Of a stretch of 64,000 nt of DNA, positions 36,829 to 44,709 are shown in pieces. Made by a program: the position numbers and the translations under genes. Origin of the DNA: Advenella mandrilli. Its GTDB lineage: Bacteria; Pseudomonadota; Gammaproteobacteria; Burkholderiales; Burkholderiaceae_B. How positions within the stretch are numbered: the first letter of the stretch is position 1; the number at the start of each line of letters is the position of its first letter. The stretch lies in the NCBI RefSeq assembly GCF_016595155.1, contig NZ_JAENGP010000002.1, positions 124,001 to 188,000 on the forward strand, given 5' to 3'. The notes under the pieces are model-generated. The model had not been told where the DNA came from. It saw only the letters and a program-made list of their open reading frames with translations, and made no database searches.

Positions 36829-38211
36829 TCAGGCAAAAATCCCGTCCAGGGTGACGCGAATATTGTCCTGCTGCTCCAGCCCGGACAGCGCCTTAAACAA
36901 GGGCTGGGCTTTGTCGGCAATACCCGTATGGTTGTGCCAGATCTGCAGGCAATCCATGAATTTGGCTTTCAGTGTTTCGGCATCAAGTGGTAAATTGGCA
37001 TGCCCAACCGGATAACGAATATCACCCGAATCAAAAACCTGGCCGTTTTTCAAGCTAATGACAATTCGGTCATGCAAGGCAAAGGCGGCATCCGCCGGAT
37101 CAAGCGCATCGGTAATAGCGATACTTATTTTGGGGTAAATAGCACGTAAATCCGCCCTTTTTACAAAATCATCACTTAATTCAGCCAGCCCCACTTTGCG
37201 CAGCAGCAAGGCACAGGCAATATCAAACTCCAGGCTGAATTTGGCCTCAAGCCCTGTTTCAGGGCAGGGATTCCTTAGCATGGACGCCTGTGGCTGACCA
37301 ATCGTGGCGACAATAGTGGCTATCTCTTCGAGATCAAAATTTTCTTTATTGATAATATCCAATGCACCGTCTATGACACGATGACCCGAATAACACACCG
37401 GGTATTGCTTGATATTCAGTCCCTGCTGAGCCAGACGCCAGGTTTTGCCCAATTCCGCCGGTTTATCCGTATCTACATTACCTGCCGGTGATATGGCTTT
37501 CAGAAAACCCGCTTTGTGCTCGAATACATCCGGACAAGCCGTCATGCCAGCCCGCGCCAGTTCTACCGCTTCTATAGCCATGCTGGCCGCGCGGCCAGCA
37601 TGAAAAGGTTTAGTCATGGTACCAAAGTTGGCTACCAGACCACTGGCCATACTGGCAGCAATACCCAATGCATTAAGCAGTTGCTCTTGAGGCAAACGGT
37701 TTAAATAAGCGTAAGCAGCGGCACCTGCAATAATGCCAAAAACAGCGGTCGGATGCCAACCCTTGATGTGATAAGGGTCTTTTTCACGGGTAAACAATTC
37801 AGCCCACACCTCATAACCCACCACATAGGCGTTTAACACCTCTTGCCCTGAGGCCGACATCTTGAACGCCCCCGTCATGACCACCGGCATTAATACCGTA
37901 CTGGGGTGGGCCGACATGGCCACATCGTCGTAGTCAAGTGCATGCGCTGCGGTTGCCCACAGGCAAGCCGCCTGCTCTAGCGGCAGTTTTTTTTGCCCCA
38001 GAAATGGCACAGCTACATCGGCTTGGCCATTACCTGCCTGCTGGCCAAAATGCCTTGCCAGAATTTGCACCACCGGCTCTTCACTACCCGCAAACATGCA
38101 AGCCATGCTGTCCATAATGCCCATTTTGGCCAGCCGATACGCCGCTGGATCTACCTTGTATTGATCAAACTGACTAATAAAATGAACAATATCCTGCGTC
38201 AAACTACTCAT
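36829..38211 (-). CDS. MmgE/PrpD family protein
   Basis: About 460 residues of the 2-methylcitrate dehydratase/cis-aconitate decarboxylase superfamily. Typical segments are WATAAHALDYDDV (substrate-binding loop; residues near 90), KGWHPTAVFGIIAGAAAYA, GTMTKPFHAGRAAS, and IKQYPVCYSGHRVIDG. The start at 38211 has AGGA eight bases upstream; 38220 has no site. The specific reaction is not clear. Its place between a CoA transferase and an enoyl-CoA hydratase indicates a tricarboxylate- or dicarboxylate-related pathway. Confidence 0.87.
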   Translation of the reverse strand: MSSLTQDIVHFISQFDQYKVDPAAYRLAKMGIMDSMACMFAGSEEPVVQILARHFGQQAGNGQADVAVPFLGQKKLPLEQAACLWATAAHALDYDDVAMSAHPSTVLMPVVMTGAFKMSASGQEVLNAYVVGYEVWAELFTREKDPYHIKGWHPTAVFGIIAGAAAYAYLNRLPQEQLLNALGIAASMASGLVANFGTMTKPFHAGRAASMAIEAVELARAGMTACPDVFEHKAGFLKAISPAGNVDTDKPAELGKTWRLAQQGLNIKQYPVCYSGHRVIDGALDIINKENFDLEEIATIVATIGQPQASMLRNPCPETGLEAKFSLEFDIACALLLRKVGLAELSDDFVKRADLRAIYPKISIAITDALDPADAAFALHDRIVISLKNGQVFDSGDIRYPVGHANLPLDAETLKAKFMDCLQIWHNHTGIADKAQPLFKALSGLEQQDNIRVTLDGIFA

Positions 38212-38237
38212 TTGTCTCATCCTGAATAAAATTATGT

Positions 38238-39041
38238 TTATTTACCCTTGAAGACCGGCTTGCGCTTTTCATTAAAAGCCAGCACGCCCTCGTAACGATC
38301 CTCGGTTTCAATCAAATGGTTGTAGGCTTCCACTTCAAAACGGTAAGCAGTACGCAATTCCATCTGACCGCCATAGCGAACTGATTTCTTGATTTGTTTA
38401 ACCGAAAGTGGCGCATTACCGGCAATCACCGTTGCCGTTTCCAGGGCTTCTTCAAACACTGAAGCCGGTGCACAAACCTGATTGACCAAGCCCCATTCAA
38501 GTGCCTGTTCGGCCGTAAAAGGTTTACCTGTCATGAGAATTTCTTTAGCACGCCGCTCACCAATGGCACGTGGCAGGTTTTGTGTTCCGCCCGCCCCTGG
38601 CATGATACCCAGTCCAACCTCGGGCAAGGCAAACCGGACATGGCTGCCAACATAAATAAAATCGCAGCTTAAGGCCATTTCAAAACCGCCCCCGTAGGCA
38701 TGACCGTTAACAGCCGCAATCACGGGAATCGGCAAATCAACCAGCGTCCAGTACATACGCTCAAACAGTTCATGCTGCTTTTGCCACTGTTCCCGGCTCA
38801 TGCCATTTCGTTCTTTAAGGTCGCCCCCGGCACAGAATATTTTTTCTTGTGCGCCGGTCAGAATCACGCAACGAACCGGACCGGCATCCGCCGTCAGGCG
38901 ATTCCATAAATCCAGTAAATCATGGCCCATTTGGGTATTTAAGGAATTGCCGGCAGACGGCCTGTTAAGCGTGACCACCAGAATATGCTCATTATGCAGT
39001 TCTGTTGTGATGGTTTCATATCCAGTTAAATCAAAAGCCAT
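38238..39041 (-). CDS. Enoyl-CoA hydratase/isomerase
   Basis: A 267-residue crotonase. The oxyanion-hole segment FCAGGDLKER is near residues 69-78. Two acidic catalytic positions are present: E121 in GGGFEMALSCD and E141 in PEVGLGIMPGAGGTQ, as in true hydratases. C-terminal segment TEDRYEGVLAFNEKRKPVFKGK is standard. It is the first gene of a minus-strand operon with the PrpD-like and CoA transferase genes, divergent from gntR. Confidence 0.9.
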   Translation of the reverse strand: MAFDLTGYETITTELHNEHILVVTLNRPSAGNSLNTQMGHDLLDLWNRLTADAGPVRCVILTGAQEKIFCAGGDLKERNGMSREQWQKQHELFERMYWTLVDLPIPVIAAVNGHAYGGGFEMALSCDFIYVGSHVRFALPEVGLGIMPGAGGTQNLPRAIGERRAKEILMTGKPFTAEQALEWGLVNQVCAPASVFEEALETATVIAGNAPLSVKQIKKSVRYGGQMELRTAYRFEVEAYNHLIETEDRYEGVLAFNEKRKPVFKGK

Positions 39042-39091
39042 GTTTGTCCCTATATAAATTTATTTTCACAGGCATTAATATTTACTATTCT

Positions 39092-39103
39092 TTGTACGTA
39101 CAT
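39092..39103. promoter_or_regulatory. Putative GntR operator, copy 1 (ttgtacgtacat)
   Basis: A near-palindromic 12-mer built on GTACGTAC, about 50 bp upstream of the enoyl-CoA hydratase start. A second copy lies 67 bp to the right, close to the start of the divergent gntR gene, so the pair would control both directions. Confidence 0.6.
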
Positions 39104-39158
39104 TATAAATAAAGTTTGATTAAATTCAATTAAATCAATTATCTTATACAATTTAAAA

Positions 39159-39170
39159 TTGTACGTATAT
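39159..39170. promoter_or_regulatory. Putative GntR operator, copy 2 (ttgtacgtatat)
   Basis: Differs from copy 1 at one position. It lies about 46 bp upstream of gntR and overlaps a possible -10 (tatatt). Operator spacing of 67 bp between equivalent positions would allow two dimers on the same region. Confidence 0.6.
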
Positions 39171-39215
39171 TAAAATAAATTCAGATCTTCCATCCAGATA
39201 ATCAAGAGCCCGGTC

Positions 39216-40004
39216 ATGCAACAAAAATCTGTTCCCCTAAAAAAGTCTCCTCCCAGGGAATCCGGCAACAAGCGGATGCCCCGCTATGCCTGGTTGCATC
39301 AAACTTTGCTCACAGATATTGAATCAGGTAAATATCCGGTAGGCAGTCATTTGCCAACCGAAGAACAATTGGGCACCCTATACGGTGTCAGCCGGCATAC
39401 GGTACGTGAGGCAACCCGTCGTCTGGCTGAAAAAGGGATGATTACCCGGTCTCCCAGCACCGGTACGGTGGTCAATTCGGCAACCCCCATACAAAACCAG
39501 TCCGTTTATGTGTCAACCTTTGGTTCCATGAATGACCTCATGCTGTATACCGCACAAACCCGGATTGAGCCATTTGCCCATGAAATCATTCAGGCCGATC
39601 AGGACATCGCACAACAACTGCTTATACCACTTAACGAAAAACTGCTCCGTTTACACGCCTATCGCAAACTGGTCAAGAATGATTTACTAATTTCCTATTC
39701 GCACATTTACCTGAATCCTGCTTTCAAAAGCCTTAAAAACCGCCTTAAAGGTAACCACCCCAGCATTTTTGAGCTTTTAAAAACAGAATTCAATCAGGAA
39801 ATCGTGAAAATTCACCAGGAAGTAGAGGCATGCCATATGCCCCATCAAGGCATACAGGCACTGCAACTCAAACCAGATTGCCTGGCTTTACGCATTACCC
39901 GTGTTTATTTTGACAAATCAAACCGCCTGCTGGCGGCTTCAGACAACTTCTATATTGAAAACAATTTCCGCCTGATTACCACGTGGCAGAAAGAAAATGA
40001 GTAA
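39216..40004 (+). CDS. GntR-family transcriptional regulator (HutC subfamily)
   Basis: A 262-residue regulator. The winged helix-turn-helix spans about residues 24-90: LPTEEQLGTLYGVSRHTVREATRRLAEKGMITRSPSTGT, a GntR signature. The C-terminal UTRA-like domain starts near residue 95 and would bind the effector, probably a pathway acid or CoA ester. It is divergent from the CoA-module operon, with two putative operators between, and is followed by the Bug gene 69 nt downstream. Confidence 0.88.
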   Translation: MQQKSVPLKKSPPRESGNKRMPRYAWLHQTLLTDIESGKYPVGSHLPTEEQLGTLYGVSRHTVREATRRLAEKGMITRSPSTGTVVNSATPIQNQSVYVSTFGSMNDLMLYTAQTRIEPFAHEIIQADQDIAQQLLIPLNEKLLRLHAYRKLVKNDLLISYSHIYLNPAFKSLKNRLKGNHPSIFELLKTEFNQEIVKIHQEVEACHMPHQGIQALQLKPDCLALRITRVYFDKSNRLLAASDNFYIENNFRLITTWQKENE

Positions 40005-40073
40005 ACCACAAGTTTAATTAAATAATGTTATTCAATATAAGAGCTCATTCATTCTTCCTTATGGAGACAATAT

Positions 40074-41042
40074 ATGAAAAAATTTATAGCTTCAGCCTTA
40101 CTTGGCTGCACACTTAGTACTGGTGCGGCATTAGCCGCTTACCCTGAAAAAAGCGTTCGTATTACCGTACCCTATCCAAGCGGTCAAACTACCGATGTGA
40201 TTGCCCGTTTGCTGGCAGAACAGTTTTCAAAAGAACTGGGCCAGCCTTTTGTGGTTGAAAACAAAGGCGGGGCCGGTGGCATTATTGGTGTGGAAGCCGC
40301 TAAACGTGACAAACCCGATGGTTATAATTTGCTTATTGCCGCATCGGGTCCACTGGGTATTAACCCATCTCTTTATACCAACCTGCCTTATGATCCCGTT
40401 AAGGATTTCACGGCCGTTGGGATGGTTTCCATGGTGCCTTTGTTTCTGGTTACCCGTAACGATTTTCCGGCAAATACGGTCCCCGAACTGATTGAGCATA
40501 TCAAAAAAAATCCGGACAAAATCAATTATGGTTCTGGCGGTATTGGCTTAACCAATCACTTAACCATGGAAATGTTCAAGCAAGCGACTGGTCTTAGCTT
40601 GCTGCACGTTCCCTACCGGGGTGCCACTGCTGCGGTTTCCGGTCTGGTAGGTGGCGATACCAGTGTCATGTTTGAAGCGGCTCCTGCTATTAAACCGCTG
40701 ATTCAGGATGGTCGCCTGAAAGTATTTGCCGTTGCCAATAAAAGTGGTGCCCAGGCTTTTGAAGGCGTACAGCCACTGGATAAACTGGGCGTACCCAACT
40801 TTGATGCCACTGCCTGGATCGCATTAATTGCGCCAACCGGTACACCCGATGAAGCCATTCAGACATTAAACAAAACTATGAGCAAAATTCTGCAGGATCC
40901 TGAACTTAACGCCAAACTGGCCACTATTGGCAATGAGGTTTTTATTGCCAGTCCGCAAGAAAGCCAGGCATTTATTGAAAAGGAAATTGAAAGTTGGGGG
41001 AAAGCGGCAAAAGCGGCGGGTGTTGAACCTGCAAAACTATAA
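40074..41042 (+). CDS. Bug-type tripartite tricarboxylate receptor
   Basis: A 322-residue periplasmic binding protein. The signal peptide ends ALA at residue 21; the mature protein begins AYPEKSVRITVPYPSGQTTDVIARLLAEQ, then VVENKGGAGGIIGVEAAKRDKPDGYNLL and PSLYTNLPYDPVKDFTAVGMV, diagnostic of the Bug/TctC family. No TctA or TctB membrane gene is present, a situation typical for the expanded Bug family in Alcaligenaceae. Location after gntR suggests it binds the acid consumed by the adjacent CoA module. Confidence 0.9.
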   Translation: MKKFIASALLGCTLSTGAALAAYPEKSVRITVPYPSGQTTDVIARLLAEQFSKELGQPFVVENKGGAGGIIGVEAAKRDKPDGYNLLIAASGPLGINPSLYTNLPYDPVKDFTAVGMVSMVPLFLVTRNDFPANTVPELIEHIKKNPDKINYGSGGIGLTNHLTMEMFKQATGLSLLHVPYRGATAAVSGLVGGDTSVMFEAAPAIKPLIQDGRLKVFAVANKSGAQAFEGVQPLDKLGVPNFDATAWIALIAPTGTPDEAIQTLNKTMSKILQDPELNAKLATIGNEVFIASPQESQAFIEKEIESWGKAAKAAGVEPAKL

Positions 41043-41093
41043 AAACAGGTTTTTCTTGTCTTAACAAACCATTTTTAATAGCAATATTTTTTC

Positions 41094-41147
41094 AAAGCTG
41101 TATTTATCGTTGGATTTATATTCCAAATCAATAAATACAGCTTTTTT
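41094..41147 (+). terminator. Rho-independent terminator after the Bug gene
   Basis: A 14-bp perfect outer stem (aaagctgtatttat at 41094-41107, inverse at 41131-41144) enclosing a 23-nt loop with a small inner stem, followed by T bases. It ends the Bug/gntR transcript. Confidence 0.75.
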
Positions 41148-41182
41148 ATTGATCAATTTTATATTTTTAAGATAATTTTAGA

Positions 41183-41223
41183 AAAAGCCGAAAAACAGGT
41201 GTTTATGCTGTTTTTCGGCTTTT
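41183..41223. terminator. Second strong terminator hairpin
   Basis: aaaagccgaaaaacag (41183-41198) is perfectly complementary to 41208-41223 with a 9-nt loop; the 16-bp stem has A/T runs on both outer arms. It lies 36 nt beyond the first terminator and would stop readthrough in both directions. Confidence 0.75.
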
Positions 41224-41275
41224 CTTTAATGTTATTAAACTTATTTATATATAAATGATTAATAGATAGATACTC

Positions 41276-41284
41276 TGTGGATAA
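41276..41284 (-). promoter_or_regulatory. DnaA box (perfect, TTATCCACA)
   Basis: tgtggataa on the plus strand, exact complement of the DnaA consensus box. First of three perfect copies in the AT-rich region. Confidence 0.6.
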
Positions 41285-41361
41285 GTCTGTTTACCCTATA
41301 ATTTCCTTTATTTTCAATGAATTGCAGTAAAATTTTGCTGTTTACTCCTGTTCTTTTTGAA

Positions 41362-41370
41362 TTTGGATAA
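41362..41370 (-). promoter_or_regulatory. DnaA box-like site, one mismatch (TTATCCAAA)
   Basis: tttggataa on the plus strand reads TTATCCAAA on the minus strand, one base off TTATCCACA. Confidence 0.4.
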
Positions 41371-41429
41371 AGTTGAACAAGTTGGCAGATTGATTTTCAC
41401 CTGTCGCTTATGAACTTTTCATACAAAAA

Positions 41430-41438
41430 TTATCCACA
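41430..41438 (+). promoter_or_regulatory. DnaA box (perfect, TTATCCACA)
   Basis: Exact nine-base consensus on the plus strand, 26 bp before the next perfect copy in the same orientation. Confidence 0.6.
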
Positions 41439-41455
41439 AGCTGCTTTCTTAGTAG

Positions 41456-41464
41456 TTATCCACA
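41456..41464 (+). promoter_or_regulatory. DnaA box (perfect, TTATCCACA)
   Basis: Exact nine-base consensus, followed by an A/T tract of about 55 bp that could be the unwinding region. Confidence 0.6.
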
Positions 41465-41583
41465 GGCTCTTTTTTATTTTATTCCCTCTTTTTTGATGAT
41501 TTTTTGAGCAAATTGATGGGTTTATCTAAAAAAATGATTTTAGGTATTTGAAAATGTGCCATGACGATTATTTATATCTATAC

Positions 41584-41602
41584 GTTTAAATATATTGATA
41601 TA
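41584..41602 (-). promoter_or_regulatory. SqrR/BigR operator, copy 1, at the SQR promoter
   Basis: Minus strand reads tatatcaatatatttaaac, matching 18 of 19 bases with the copy at 44741-44759. It overlaps the -35 (ttgata, 41595-41600) of the SQR promoter, whose -10 (tataat, 41618-41623) is 17 bp downstream. Binding of the repressor here would block RNA polymerase. Confidence 0.65.
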
Positions 41603-41623
41603 TTTTTTGTTACAACCTATAAT
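41595..41623 (+). promoter_or_regulatory. SQR promoter (sigma-70)
   Basis: TTGATA at 41595-41600 and TATAAT at 41618-41623 with a 17-bp spacer, about 50 bp upstream of the SQR start. Very close to consensus and overlapped by the putative SqrR operator. Confidence 0.7.
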
Positions 41624-41673
41624 ATTTGTGAATAGGTCTTTATGTTTTACATAAGCATCACCAAGGAGATAAT

Positions 41674-43014
41674 ATGGCTAACACCAAGACAGAGTTATCA
41701 ACAGCCAGAAGAAAATTTATTAAAATCATGGGAGCTTCCAGTCTTGGCATGTCTGGCATGGTTTCTACTACTCAACTTGCCTCTGCGCAAACAGTACTAG
41801 AGGCTAACGTCAGTATTGTGATCGCTGGCAGTGGCCTGGCAGGTCTGGCAGCTGCGCATCGTTTGCGCAAGCAGCTTCCCAATGCAAAAATCACCATCAT
41901 TGATGCCAAGAAAGAACATAATTACCAGCCGGGATATACTTTGCTGGCAACTGGTATCTGGCATTCAACCAATAGTGTTCGTGATCGCAATGAACGTTTA
42001 ATGCCACCCGGGGTTGATTGGGTGCAAGAAGCCGTTGCCAGTTTTGAGCCCGAACTGAACCAGGTCCAAACCGTCTCTGGCAAAAAATTTGATTATGATT
42101 ACTTGGTTGTCGCCACGGGGCTGGTTTTAAAATACGACGAAATTGAAGGCATGGATACGTCCATTATTGGCCAGGATGGTGTGGGCAGTGTTTATCATAG
42201 TCCCGATGCCGCCGCCAATACCTGGAGAGCTATGGATGCGTTTCGCCAGAAAGGCGGCCGCGCCGTCATGACACTGGCGCCAACATTCATGAAATGTGCT
42301 GGTGCGCCCCTGAAAATGACATTTATGGTGGCAGACTGGCTTAATGAGTCAGGCGTTAAAAACAATTCACAGGTTGATTTTTTTGCGCCATCCACCTCTA
42401 TTTTCAGTGTGAAAACGGTTAATGATCTGGTGTTAAAGCGCTGGACTGCCTTGCCGGTTACCACCAATGTCCATTTCCATCGGCAACTGACCGGGGTTGA
42501 TATTTCGGCCAAAACCGCCTACTTTACCGATCAGAACGGTGCGGTTCATAAAGAAGATTATGATTTCCTGCATGTGGTGCCTCCCATGTATGCCCCCGAT
42601 GCAGTAAGGCAAAGCAGCCTGGTAGTTCCCGATGGTGTGCAAAAAGGCTGGCTGGATGTTGATAAGGGAACCCTTCAGCACACCCGTTACCCGAATGTGT
42701 TCGGATTGGGTGATGTCAATGGTACGCCACGCGGAAAAACAGCGGCCACCATCAAGAAAAGTGCCCCCCTTATGGTGCATAACTTGTTGCAACAAATGCA
42801 AGGCAAACCGGCAGACCAGATATTTGATGGTTATACTTCGTGCCCCATGCTGATTCGTCGTGGTTCGGCCTGGCTGGTTGAATTCAACTATGCCGGAGAG
42901 CTGACCCCCACCATGCCACTTATTGATCCCTTAAAGGATAGTTACCTGGCCTGGTTCCTTGAAGATGAATTGTTAAAACCCGCTTATATGGCTGTCCTTA
43001 AAGGTAAGGCTTAG
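41674..43014 (+). CDS. Tat-exported sulfide:quinone oxidoreductase-like flavoprotein
   Basis: A 446-residue FAD-dependent enzyme that probably oxidises sulfide and reduces quinone. N-terminal Tat signal RRKFIKIMGASSLG, then the FAD-binding GSGLAGLAAAHRL. Redox-active cysteine candidates are C208 (FMKCAGAPLK) and C390 (YTSCPMLIRRG), as in SQR. VFGLGDVNGTPRGKTAATIKK is the second FAD motif. The C-terminal WFLEDELLKPAYMAVLKG matches SQR-type proteins. Tat export suggests a periplasmic location. The small membrane protein follows at 15 nt; SqrR-type operators lie upstream. Confidence 0.85.
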   Translation: MANTKTELSTARRKFIKIMGASSLGMSGMVSTTQLASAQTVLEANVSIVIAGSGLAGLAAAHRLRKQLPNAKITIIDAKKEHNYQPGYTLLATGIWHSTNSVRDRNERLMPPGVDWVQEAVASFEPELNQVQTVSGKKFDYDYLVVATGLVLKYDEIEGMDTSIIGQDGVGSVYHSPDAAANTWRAMDAFRQKGGRAVMTLAPTFMKCAGAPLKMTFMVADWLNESGVKNNSQVDFFAPSTSIFSVKTVNDLVLKRWTALPVTTNVHFHRQLTGVDISAKTAYFTDQNGAVHKEDYDFLHVVPPMYAPDAVRQSSLVVPDGVQKGWLDVDKGTLQHTRYPNVFGLGDVNGTPRGKTAATIKKSAPLMVHNLLQQMQGKPADQIFDGYTSCPMLIRRGSAWLVEFNYAGELTPTMPLIDPLKDSYLAWFLEDELLKPAYMAVLKGKA

Positions 43015-43028
43015 TTTAGGAGAACATA

Positions 43029-43364
43029 ATGACTGAATTGTTACTGGGCCTGAATATCCTGTATGAATGGTTTTTGTTAAGTCCTGTTTTGCCAACAGTG
43101 ATGGCCATTTTGTTAATTGTTGCTTATGTGTGGGCGGTGGCCAGGAAACCGCTTAACTGGAAAGGCAGCTGGCCACTAAGCTGGAAGGTGGGTTTGTTGG
43201 TGGCGATTGCAGCGTTTTTCGGAGTCCCTCTGTGGGTGGATTCTTCGGTGACCGAATTAAACTATCTTCCTGATTGGTTGTTTAATACATCAATGGCAAT
43301 AGGCATTGGTGCCTATGGGGCCTTGCTGGTATGGCCCTTGTTGGGCATGAAGCGAAAAGCTTAA
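43029..43364 (+). CDS. Small three-helix membrane protein downstream of SQR
   Basis: A 111-residue protein with three predicted membrane helices (roughly residues 15-38, 50-68 and 84-106) and few charged residues. A clear ribosome-binding site (TAGGAG) lies 7 nt before the ATG. It starts 15 nt after SQR, so the two are co-transcribed. I know no family for it; it may anchor SQR to the membrane or handle its quinone or sulfur product. This is inference from co-location. Confidence 0.65.
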   Translation: MTELLLGLNILYEWFLLSPVLPTVMAILLIVAYVWAVARKPLNWKGSWPLSWKVGLLVAIAAFFGVPLWVDSSVTELNYLPDWLFNTSMAIGIGAYGALLVWPLLGMKRKA

Positions 43365-43380
43365 GCGGTCATCTGGTCGA

Positions 43381-43401
43381 CCCCGTTTGTCTAAAACGGG
43401 G
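43381..43401 (+). terminator. Hairpin after the SQR operon
   Basis: ccccgttt (43381-43388) and aaacgggg (43394-43401) with a 5-nt loop, 16 nt past the stop of the small membrane protein. No T run. The following bases cgtacccatgct match the REP-like stretch after proV in 11 of 12 positions. Confidence 0.5.
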
Positions 43402-43444
43402 AATGAACGTACCCATGCTAAATAACTGATATTCAAGCTTATTG

Positions 43445-43458
43445 TTCCGCTAATGGAA
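43445..43458. promoter_or_regulatory. Putative LysR operator, copy A (ttccgctaatggaa)
   Basis: TTCC-N6-GGAA inverted repeat about 90 bp upstream of the SDR gene. It matches 12 of 14 positions with copy B at 46784-46797 in front of the LysR gene at 45866-46774. Confidence 0.5.
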
Positions 43459-43548
43459 TTGACAAGTTCATTTTATGGGGTTCTGTTTTGGGACAGGTTA
43501 CCCTAGAATGTTATTTCCACTAAGTATTAACAACAGAAAAGGATAATA

Positions 43549-44346
43549 ATGAATATCGATCTTACAGGTAAAACTGCCATTGTGACTGGCTCTACCGATG
43601 GTATTGGTTTGGCGATTGCCACTGGGCTTGCCCAAGCAGGAGCCAGCGTCATCATTACCGGGCGTACCCAATCACGTCTTGATGACGCATTGGAAAAAAT
43701 TCACGCTGCCGCTGCCAATGCACCTGAAGTGCTGGGTGTGCTTGCCAATATTGGTACTGCAGAAGGCTGCCAAACGTTAATCGCGGCCCAACCTCAGGCT
43801 GATATTCTGATTAATGCGCTAGGTATTTATGGCGGCAAAGAATTTTTTGATATTACTGATGCCGATTGGGAAGAAATTTACCAGGTTAATGTACTAAGTG
43901 GCATTCGTTTATCCCGTCATTATGCCCAAGGCATGAAAGAAAAAGGCTGGGGACGGATTCAGTTCATTTCCAGTGAATCAGCCCTTAATATTCCTGCTGA
44001 AATGGTTCATTATGGGGTAAGTAAAGCCGCTTTGCAGGGTGTTTCACGTGGGCTTGCCAAAGTATTGGCGGGTACAGGCGTAACCGTGAACACTGTTTTG
44101 CCAGGACCAACCCGAACAACAGGCGCCATCAATATGATGAAAAAAATGGCGGATGAGCGTGGTGTGTCTGCATTGGAAATGGAAAGTATTTTTTTGAAAG
44201 AAAACAGGCCTTCCACCTTGCTTAATCGTTTTGCCAACCCCGAGGAAGTGGCCAATATGTCCGTTTATATTGCGTCTGAACAGGCTAGCGCAACAACGGG
44301 CGCTGCTTTGCGTGTTGAAGGTGGTATTGTGGAAAGCATTGCTTAA
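43549..44346 (+). CDS. SDR family oxidoreductase
   Basis: A 265-residue SDR. The cofactor motif GSTDGIGLA starts near residue 14 (TGSTDGIG), the NAG-like motif is NALGIYGG, the serine is in FISSES, and YGVSK is the catalytic YxxxK. VNTVLPGPTRTTG follows. The substrate is unknown. It sits alone, with its own promoter region, and shares a LysR-like operator with the gene cluster at 45.9-48.7 kb. A role in aldehyde or ketone reduction under the control of that LysR is possible. Confidence 0.85.
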   Translation: MNIDLTGKTAIVTGSTDGIGLAIATGLAQAGASVIITGRTQSRLDDALEKIHAAAANAPEVLGVLANIGTAEGCQTLIAAQPQADILINALGIYGGKEFFDITDADWEEIYQVNVLSGIRLSRHYAQGMKEKGWGRIQFISSESALNIPAEMVHYGVSKAALQGVSRGLAKVLAGTGVTVNTVLPGPTRTTGAINMMKKMADERGVSALEMESIFLKENRPSTLLNRFANPEEVANMSVYIASEQASATTGAALRVEGGIVESIA

Positions 44347-44368
44347 GGCTATTGTCCTTAAACGGTAT

Positions 44369-44680
44369 TTATTTGTCCGTTTCAGCTTCAGGGCCGGAAC
44401 AGTAAATTTTGTACAGGGCGGCAATAATGGGTTCGGCGTTTGCCGTACTTAAGCGGTAGGTTAAGGTGCGCTGCTCGCGTGTGAAATCAACCACGTCTTC
44501 ACTGCGTAACCTGGCTAGATGATTGGACATGGATGTTTGGCTGATACCAACAATTTTGGTTAATTCTGTTACGTTACGCTCGCCCTCAAGAAGCGTGCAT
44601 AAAATTAGCAAGCGGTGAGGGTGGGCGATGAGCTTTAAAAAGCGGGCCGCTTTTTCGGCACTGGCAGCCATGTCTTGCAT
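44369..44680 (-). CDS. ArsR-family persulfide-sensing repressor (BigR/SqrR-like)
   Basis: A 103-residue winged-helix repressor. Two cysteines at C28 (LLILCTLLEGE) and C94 (KIYCSG) occupy the places of the BigR/SqrR redox pair that forms a tetrasulfide with persulfides and releases DNA. The helix-turn-helix is SQTSMSNHLARLRSEDVV. It lacks the metal ligands of true ArsR. It is divergent from the persulfide dioxygenase gene, with a promoter and operator of its own at 44710-44759. Probably represses SQR and Blh until sulfide appears. Confidence 0.85.
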   Translation of the reverse strand: MQDMAASAEKAARFLKLIAHPHRLLILCTLLEGERNVTELTKIVGISQTSMSNHLARLRSEDVVDFTREQRTLTYRLSTANAEPIIAALYKIYCSGPEAETDK

Positions 44681-44709
44681 AATGAGCTCGTATAATTAAA
44701 AATACTGTA

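Larger units (their letters stand above)
41043..41673. other. Candidate replication origin (DnaA-box-bearing AT-rich region)
   Basis: A 631-bp gene-free, AT-rich region between the Bug and SQR genes. It contains TTATCCACA on the plus strand at 41430-41438 and 41456-41464, its complement at 41276-41284, and a one-mismatch copy on the minus strand at 41362-41370. Long T/A tracts flank these boxes, including the stretch 41465-41520 that could be the unwinding element. Two strong terminators lie at the left side. G/C bias of sampled plus-strand genes is C-rich to the left and G-rich to the right. dnaA and dnaN are not adjacent, so it remains a candidate. Confidence 0.5.

Noticed and set aside
41043-41673. 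Plasmid-type origin with iterons
   Set aside because: There are DnaA boxes but no set of tandem direct repeats of 17-22 bp and no rep gene nearby, so an iteron origin is unlikely.
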